Shown here: piece after piece, positions 57,001-64,000 of the stretch
Layout of the letters: the number at the start of each line of letters is the position of its first letter
Numbering within the stretch: the first letter of the stretch is position 1
Assembly (NCBI RefSeq): GCF_003255815.1
Contig: NC_037680.1
Location: 18,070,244 to 18,134,243 of the forward strand
Reading direction: 5' to 3'
Origin: Theropithecus gelada
Taxonomy: Eukaryota > Chordata > Mammalia > Primates > Cercopithecidae
Length of the DNA: 64,000 nucleotides
Notes under the pieces: model-generated
Told to the model about the DNA's origin: nothing
Database searches by the model: none
The model's input: the letters and a program-made list of their open reading frames with translations, nothing else
Made by a program: the position numbers and the translations under genes

Positions 57001-58473
57001 GCATAATATAAAAAACTTTATACTCATAAATTTGTCAACTTAGAAGAAATGATTAGATTCTTTGGAAACTCAACCAAGATGAAACAGACTACCTGAATAG
57101 TCCCATCATTATCAAAGAAATTGAATTCATAATTTAAAATCTCCCCCTAAAAGAAACCTTCAGGCCAGAATATTTCACTGGAGAATTCTGCCAAACATTT
57201 TTTAAAAATGAATAATTTATACAATGCTTTCCAGAGAGTGTAAGAGGAGGAAACATTTCTCGACTCTGAATGAGGCTGGTTTTAGCCTGATACCAAAATA
57301 AGATGAATAGAGTACCAAAAAACAGATAGCAAAAACCCTCCAAACCCAAAAACTACAGACCAATGACTTACATGAACTTAGATGCAAAAATTCTCAATGA
57401 AACATTAACAAACTGAATCAAATAGCATATAAAATTATTATAATACATAAAACTTGTACATCATGGCTGAGTGGAATTTGTTGTAGATATGGAAAGCTGG
57501 TAATCGATATATCCTCCCATATAAATAAGTCAATAATTAAAAATAATACAATCAAATTAATTGCTGTAGAAAATGCATTTGACAAAAATCCAATATTCAT
57601 TCATGGTAAAAATATCCAGCCAGTTGAAAAAGAGGCAAATTACCTCTACAAAAACAAAAACAAGCTAAAATTGACATTATACTTAGTAAAAGACGAAATG
57701 ACTCTTATAAAAACAAGGCACAGGTATCTGCAATCACCCTTCTTAATTCAAAATATTACTGGAATTTCTAGTCATTGCAGTAAGGCTAAATAAAGAAAGA
57801 AAGAAAATACACACAGGTTGAAAAAGAAGAAAGTCAAGGATTTCTATTTGTTTATGACATTATTGTCTATGTGGAAAATGCAAAAGAGCCTACAAAAATC
57901 TCTCCTAATTAATAAATAGAGTCACAAAGTACAAGATTAACACCAAAAAAATCAAACATGTTCTTGTATACTAACAATGAACAAATAGAAATCAATATTT
58001 AAGACATAATGCCATTTACGATTGCTCTGAAGAAAATTAAATACTTAGGTATACACTTAACAATACAAACATAGGATCTGTTTTTTGAAAATTACAAAAT
58101 GCTCATAAAATAAATCAAAGAAGACATTAATAAATGTTTATGGGTTGAACCACTCATCATAGTAAAGATGCCAATTCTTACCAAATTAGCCTATAGGTTA
58201 AATGCAATTTCTATCACAATTCTAGCAAGATTTTTTATTCACAGACATCAAAAAGATTATTCTACAGTGCATATGGAAAGGCAAAGGCCTTAAAATAGTT
58301 ACAACAATATTGTCAAGGAAGAATAAAGTAGGAACAATCACTCCACTGATTTTAAGGCTTTGTATATAGCTGCAGCAATCAAAACAATATAGTATTGTCA
58401 GAAGGATGGGCAAATAGATCAATGGAACATGATATAGTACCTAGAAATAGACCAGAACATAATGCTTGATACT

Positions 58474-58517
58474 AAAAAAAAAAAAAAAACAAAAAAACAA
58501 AAACAATAAAAAAAAAC
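58474..58517. repeat. A-rich tract at L1M/L1MB junction
   Basis: A run of A with isolated C and T lies just before the antisense L1MB. An antisense insertion should show T here, so this belongs to the host element or arose by expansion. Confidence 0.7.
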
Positions 58518-60240
58518 TTTATTTTTTAAGAGCAGTTTTAAGTTCAGAGCACAATTGAGTGGAAGACACAGAGAGTTTTTTATATATCTCCTACTCCCAC
58601 ACATGCATAGCCTTTTTATTATCAGCATTCTCTACCAGTTATCACCCAACTTCATTGTTTATGTTAGGATTCACTCAATATTGAATAGTCTACAGATTTG
58701 GATTTGTGTGTGTAGGTGTGTGTGGTGACACATACACCACTATAATATCATGCACAGTACACTCACTGCCATGGAAATCCCCTGAGTTCTGACTATTCAT
58801 CTCTCCCTCTTTCCCTGGAAACAACTGATCTTTTTATTGTCTCCATAGTTCTTCCTTTTTCAGGATGTCATCTAGTTTGGAATCCCAGTGTGTAGCCTTT
58901 TCAGATTGGCTTCTTTCACTTAGCAATATGCATTTAAGTTTTCTTTCATTTTTTTTTTCATGGCTTGATAGCTGATATTTTAAGCACTGAATAATATTCC
59001 ATTGTCTGGATATGTACCACAATTTATTTATCCATTCACCTAGTGAAGGACATCTTGGATGTTTTCAAGTTTTGGCAATTATGAAGTAAACTGCTATAAA
59101 CATCACATGCAGGTTTTTGTGTAGAGATATTTTTAACTCCTTAACTCCTACTGGTAAATACCAAGGGGCACAATTGTTGGATTGTATGGTAAGCTATGTT
59201 TAGGTTTGTAATAAATGGCCAAACTCTTCCAAAGTAGCCGTATGATTTTGCATTCCCACCAGCAATGAATGGAAGTCCCTGTGGCTCCACAGCTTCATCA
59301 GCATTTGGCATTTTTAGTGTTTTGACTTTTATCATTCTAATAGGTATGGGGTGCTAGTTCATTGTTGTTTTAATTTGCATTTCTCTGATGACAAATTCCA
59401 TGGAACATTTTTTCATATGCTTATTTGTCATTTGTATAACATGGTAAAGTGTCTCTTAAGGTCTTTGGCCTAAAACAGATTGTTTGTTTTCTTATTGTTG
59501 AGTTTTAAGAGTTCTTTTGTGTATATTAGGAAACAGTCCTTTATCGGATATGTCTTTTGCAAATATTCTCTCCAAGTCTGGGCATACATTTTGTTTCTCT
59601 TGACGATGTCTTTCATAGACCAGAAATTATTTTTTTTCTGAGATGGAGTTTCACTCTTGTTACCCAGGCTGGAGTGCAATGGCGTGATCGCGGCTCACTG
59701 CAACCTCTGCCTCCCGGGTTCAAGAGAGTCTCCTGACTTAGCTTCTCGAATAGCTGGGATTACCAAATAATTTTGTATTTTTAGTAGAGATGAGGTTTCT
59801 GCATGCTGTTCAGGCTGGTCTCAAACACCCGACCTCAGGTGATATACTTGCATCTGACCTCCCAAAGTTCTGGGATTAGAGGCATGAGCCACCGAGTCCG
59901 GGCAAGACCAGAAATTTTTAGTTTTAATGAAGTCCAGCTTTTCAATTTTTTCTTTCATAGATTGTGCCTTTGGTGTTGGAAAATGCCAATGCCAAGTTCA
60001 TAGTCATCTAGATTTTCTCCTCTATTATCTTCTAGGACATTTGTAGTTTTGCTTTGTACATTTAGGTCATTTTGAGTTAATTTTTGTGAAGCATGTAAGA
60101 TCTGTGTCTAGATCTACTTTCTTTGCATGAGAATGTCCAGATTTTTCAGCACCATTTGCTGGAAAGTTTGCCTTTTCACCATTGTATTGCCTTCGCTACT
60201 TTGCCAAAGATGAGTTGACTCTAACCAATTTTTGGTAACG
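58518..60240 (-). mobile_element. Antisense L1MB-like insertion in L1M
   Basis: It begins with the antisense 3' end ('ttattttttaagagcagttttaagttcagagcac') and continues through 3'UTR and ORF2 blocks typical of L1MB ('cagattggcttctttcacttagcaatatgcatttaag', 'aataatattccattgtctggatatgtaccac'). It ends near 'ctttgccaaagatgagttgac'. It carries its own Alu. Confidence 0.85.
59629..59904 (-). mobile_element. Alu (AluS-like), antisense, in L1MB
   Basis: Antisense Alu with an internal loss in its middle (around 59760-59770). It is flanked by a perfect 12-bp direct repeat AGACCAGAAATT (59617-59628 and 59905-59916). This is the third level of nesting (Alu in L1MB in L1M). Confidence 0.94.
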
Positions 60241-60689
60241 AGGCAAAAGCAAGTACAAGGAAGATGCACGTAATTACGGCGAATGTCCTAGAGCAACTGG
60301 ACAACCAAAATCAAAAAACTTAAACCTCATAATCCTCATAAATTAACCCAAAATGAAGTATACACAAATTTAAGATGTAAAACACAAAAATTTAGAAATG
60401 AAATAGGAGGAAATTTGGGAGATCTATGGCTAGTTTCATAGACGTAACATTATAAACATGATCCATGAAATAGAAGTTAATAAATTGGACCTAGGCAAAT
60501 TTTTTAAAATTTGCTATGTGGAAGTTCATGTGAAGAGAATGAATGACAAGCTATAGAGTAAGAAAAGAACATCTGATAAAGGGCTGGTATCTAGAATATA
60601 AAAAATTATTTGAGCTCAACCATAAAAGAACAAATAATCTAGTCATCAAATGGGCAGAATACATGAACAGATACTTTACCAAAGACACA

Positions 60690-61258
60690 TGTTATGCCCA
60701 GACCATTTATTTCCCGAAGAAGACCACCAGAGTCCAGAGTCAAAGCTAAGCAGCAAGGATCTTTATTACAGGTTCGAACCTGGAACTCTCCCTCGCTCGC
60801 GAAATGAGACGGGCAGGAGAGCTCCCCCACTGAGCTCCGAGTAGTGTTATATAGTCTAAGAAAAGTGGGCATAGAGTTATTATACAAATCAGATATATGA
60901 TTGGCTAGTGTTTGAACAAGGCGATTTGGCTAACTATGATTGGTTCCCGCCATTTCTGATATTTCGGTTCAACCTTTGAGGTGGGAGAGCAGGTTTATGG
61001 CAGCAAGAGTTTATCTTACTTAAACACGTCTTGTGACCTTGCCTCAGAACTTACAAAATCTCTGGTACGTGCAGAAAAACAGGTACTCACAGAACTTATG
61101 AAATCTCTGGTATGTGCAAAACAAAATCTCTGGTATGTGCAGAAAAACAGGTACTCACAGAACTTACGAAATCTCTGGTATGTGCAAAGATTAGAGAGCA
61201 GAACAAAGGGTGTAGTGGGGGGGGCGGGTACACATCTATCTTTGTGTCCTTTCATTCA
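60690..61258 (-). mobile_element. Solo ERV1-type LTR, antisense
   Basis: A 569-base segment with TG...CA ends, flanked by the 4-bp repeat CACA (60686-60689 and 61259-61262), which fits gammaretrovirus-like integration. Antisense reading gives a tandemly repeated U3, a TATA-like 'actatataac' (about 60847-60857) and, about 80 bases on, an AATAAA (60762-60767), then a U5 with a 'ctctggtggtcttcttcgg' type block. No internal viral genes remain, so it arose by LTR-LTR recombination. It is much less decayed than the L1M it interrupts. The lineage is not named; it is not one I recognise from human, so it may be monkey-specific. Confidence 0.8.
61053..61188 (-). repeat. 68-bp tandem duplication in LTR U3
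   Basis: Two adjacent 68-base units (61053-61120 and 61121-61188) differ at two positions. Each unit contains two shorter copies of an 'aaatctctggtatgtgca' core. Directly repeated U3 enhancer units are a known feature of gammaretroviral LTRs; enhancer function here is inferred. Confidence 0.92.
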
Positions 61259-62310
61259 CACACATAAAAAATAAACACACGAAAAGATGTCCAACATTAG
61301 GCAAATAGAAATTAAAACCAACATCAGCTATCTCTATACAGCAGTTAAATTCCCCAAATATAAAATAATCACAATTCCCCAAATTGGTGATGATACAGTG
61401 AAACGGAGTCACTCTTAGATTTCTGGTAGGAATATAAAATAGTAGAGCCACATTCAAAACCACTTTGGCAGTTTTTTAAAAAAACTAAACATCAAGTACT
61501 ATAAGACCCACAAATTGTACTCCTTGGCATTTTTCCAGAGAAATGAAAACATATGTTTACACAAAAACCTTATATTTATATATATGTTGATAGCAACATT
61601 TTTTGTAGTAGTAAAAAACTGAAATCAGCTGAGCTGTCATTCAGCACATCAATGTTTAAACAAAAGATGGTGCACACATACAATGGAATACTACTCAGCA
61701 ATAAAAAGGAATGAACTATTGATACATGCAACAATTTGAACAAATCTGCAGGGAATAATACTGCATTAAAAAACTCTTAAATCCCTGAATGTTATGTTGC
61801 AACATTTATGACATCATTTTAATAAGATTTATGAAATAACAAAGTTTTAGAAACTGCAAGTAGATTAGTGGTTGTCCAGTGTTGGGGACAGGGAGATGGG
61901 GAAGGCAGGGAAGTGAATATTTTTGGACCATATCCACCATAGTATGGATAGTTATATATATTCATATCCCCACCAGGGATATGGATGCTCGGACCTCATA
62001 AAGGATCCTTGGGATTTTGGAACTATTCAGTATCTTGACTGTGGTGGATAATGAACTTACACATTTTTTTTTAGAACTAAATACATACACACGAGTATAA
62101 GTAAAACTGGACAGATCTGAATAAGATTTCTGGTTTGTGTCCATAAGGATATTCGGTTGTGATGTTATACAGTAGTTTTGCGAAATGGTATCACTATGGG
62201 AAATTGAAGAATGTAAAATGATCTTTCAGAATTATTTTCTAATTGTATGTGAATCTTCAATTATTTCTGTACAATTTCAAATAAATATAGTATGAAAGAT
62301 TAATAATGAT

Positions 62311-63400
62311 TGCTAATAAACTGTTTCCACAAATAAGAAAAAAAGAAGGCTGTAGAACGTAGGAACCTCTGAAGGCTGTAGACTTTGACATCAGCAGTCA
62401 GTATGGGCACAATAATCAAAGTCCGCAAAGGATCAGTCTGCCTCAGCAGACACCAGTGCGGGAGGGTGAGCAGCTCAGATCAAGCAGGAAGAGACACTTC
62501 ATTGAGACCAAGAAGAATTAATGTGTACTCTTTCCCTGGAACTTGGGCAAAACCTCTCTCCCCACCCTTTCCTAAACTTCAATCATTGCCAGAACCAAGG
62601 GACAGACTAGAGGGAAAGTGAGGGAAACTCTGAAAGACTGTTTTCCAGGAAGTAAGTAAACATTAACTTGGACATTGTCTGAAATAATGCTACCTGAATA
62701 TGGTTAAACATAACTGGGTTGGACTAGGTAGACAGGAGTAAAATAGTTTAAGTCAATCAGTTTATGTGAATAAGGAGCTTGAGAGAAAACATGAGCGCAT
62801 TTTTTTAAAGTAATGTTAATTTTTTTGCATATCTGACTCATAGTTTACAATTAAATCTTACTGAAATAATTGCATTATACTGAGTGTATTTGAATATGGA
62901 GCTACAGGAGTGATGAGAAACCTGGAAAGTCTTAATAGGTCAGGTTCTGCTCAGCATCTGCTTCAGAGCATCCTTGGCAATCTGCTCCATCCCTTGGAGA
63001 GACCAAGTCCTTGAAGATAAGGAGACAAATCATTGATGTCCAGAAAATTCCTGCCTGCAAATTCCTGAAGCTCAGTTGAAGACAATGCAACCCCTTCCTC
63101 AAATGACAATATGTATTCCAAATAACCGGCACAGAACTACCAAGTAGCCGAGCTGTGGCTGGATGAGCAAACTAGAATTTTGAGCTCCCTTGGGATATGT
63201 AGCCTAAATACAAAGAGCATTTTCTGGATTGTATAACAAAATTTTCTACTGAGATTTCTTCCTCACTTCTCAAGGGATCCAGAATCCTTTATCAGCTTCT
63301 GCTAAGTAGTGTAATACGAGCTTTACTCCTTTGTAATATTTTAATCATCAGCTTGAATTTTTAGCTATTAGAAAAAGTGTCTAGTCCAATTGTTCCCAAT
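62311..63400. other. No gene or recognised repeat
   Basis: Unique-looking sequence. A 78-codon sense frame (62385-62621) and a 66-codon antisense frame (62932-63132) have no motif. 'gaaggctgtaga' occurs twice at 62346-62384. Confidence 0.35.
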
Positions 63401-63512
63401 TGTTTCCAGTTTTATTCATATGCAAAGAACACATGCATATGAAAGTAAAAACAGTTACTTCTTTTTAAATGTAAAGCTATTGCTCTATACATGAACTGTT
63501 TCCAGTTTTATT
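63401..63512 (+). other. 80-bp templated-insertion-like segment with 16-bp TSD
   Basis: The perfect direct repeat TGTTTCCAGTTTTATT (63401-63416 and 63497-63512) encloses an 80-base insert (63417-63496). Of these, 75 bases (63421-63495) are 72/75 identical to 12540-12614 in the same orientation. Four bases at the left ('cata') and one at the right ('c') are not from that source. There is no poly-A tail. The layout is that of a short copied piece integrated with target-site duplication. Confidence 0.85.
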
Positions 63513-64000
63513 ATTTTTCCCTTTGACCTCATATAATAAGCTATTTTCCTATGTATAATTTTTAGGGCTACATGTAACTAAGTATGCAATGAAGTATCAA
63601 ATAGCAATTGTTCAATTTCCATTGGGCTTTTAAAAGTCCCTGGACCTAATTTTTATAGCTTCCTTATGACAGTTTTTAGATTCCTTGCATCCTGTAAATC
63701 AAGTACTGAAACCACTGTCATACTGGACGATTTTTTTTTAACAATTCCTGAGTCGTCTCTTTAGTATGACTAGAATGACATGAGAGCCATTTGCTAAAGT
63801 TGTAAGACTTTTAAATAGAAGACATGCTTTATGAGCAGCTATTCACTTATGCATGGCTTGAGCTTCTTGGGAAGTTTTCCTCCTAGTTATCCTTGAAAGT
63901 ATCATAATATTTTTGTTTTATTTTGTTTTAGTATATTATCATTTATGAAGTAATATACGTGCTATATATGAAGTAACACATTTATAATATTATTATATGT
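63513..64000. other. No gene seen
   Basis: AT-rich unassigned sequence up to the window edge. Confidence 0.4.

Larger units (their letters stand above)
54050..62310 (+). mobile_element. Relic L1M (L1MC/ME-like) split by four insertions
   Basis: One sense-strand old L1 can be followed in order: ORF1-side sequence (54050-54440, including 'cagagttccctaacataatagac' and 'gatgatttcaatgttggaattatctgac'); endonuclease (54500-55117, with the decayed GDFN region near 54510 and SGHNG region near 54730); reverse transcriptase (56546-56690, 57001-58470); C-terminal ORF2 (60241-60689, 61263-61760); and 3'UTR to about 62310 ('tcttgactgtggtggataatg'). It is heavily mutated. The intervals between are later insertions listed separately. 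Confidence 0.78.

Noticed and set aside
60771..60780. GGTTCGAACC as the T-loop of a tRNA gene
   Set aside because: It is a 10-bp palindrome inside the LTR; no acceptor, D or anticodon arms can be drawn around it.
61053..61188. Tandem repeats as a CRISPR-like array
   Set aside because: Two 68-bp units with no unique spacers, inside a retroviral LTR in a primate genome.

Overview
The window is primate nuclear DNA and almost certainly from an Old World monkey (macaque, baboon or vervet type). This rests on Alu and L1 structure. The youngest Alus (14071-14396 and 31079-31281) carry the right-monomer and tail variants I associate with cercopithecoid AluY elements. The full-length L1 at 17870-24057 resembles the L1PA lineage but differs from human L1HS throughout. 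The sequence is AT-rich, and nearly every open frame longer than about 100 codons comes from a transposon. I find no convincing host protein-coding gene; the region reads as intergenic or deep-intronic DNA.

Layout. 1-3250 holds a MaLR internal fragment with its 3' LTR, then a THE1-type LTR. 3800-6520 is a relic L1M split by an antisense MLT1-type LTR. 6500-14000 is mostly old, unassignable AT-rich sequence with L2 traces. 14071-15432 has a young antisense Alu, then a MaLR LTR interrupted by another Alu. 16541-16717 is a compound pyrimidine microsatellite. 17870-24057 is a full-length L1: its 1,275-codon ORF2 is uninterrupted and keeps the catalytic and cysteine motifs, but ORF1 is broken by two frameshifts, so the copy is probably not autonomous. 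24100-36800 is low in repeats, with MIR, L2, Alu and hAT pieces. 36836-42092 holds local duplications: one segment has an inverted partner 1.1 kb away and, adjoining it, a direct partner 4.3 kb away. 48655-52497 is an antisense L1 containing an Alu and an apparent assembly artefact around a poly-T run. 54050-62310 is an L1M relic that has taken in an L1P, an Alu, an antisense L1MB (itself hit by an Alu) and a solo ERV1-type LTR with a 68-bp tandem repeat in U3.

No set of genes here works together as a host system, and I found no undescribed pathway. The observations most worth a second look are: a 75-bp segment at 63421-63495 that is 96% identical to 12540-12614, 51 kb away, and sits between 16-bp direct repeats like a templated insertion; the mirror-image degraded duplication around poly-T at 49961-50212; the mosaic duplication at 36836-37760; the ORF1-dead/ORF2-intact L1 with a 193-codon antisense frame leaving its 5' end; the solo LTR with a duplicated U3; and two exon-like segments with strong splice signals (40272-40582 and 46540-46774). 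Repeat names are from memory of consensus sequences, not from a search; subfamily names are the least certain part.
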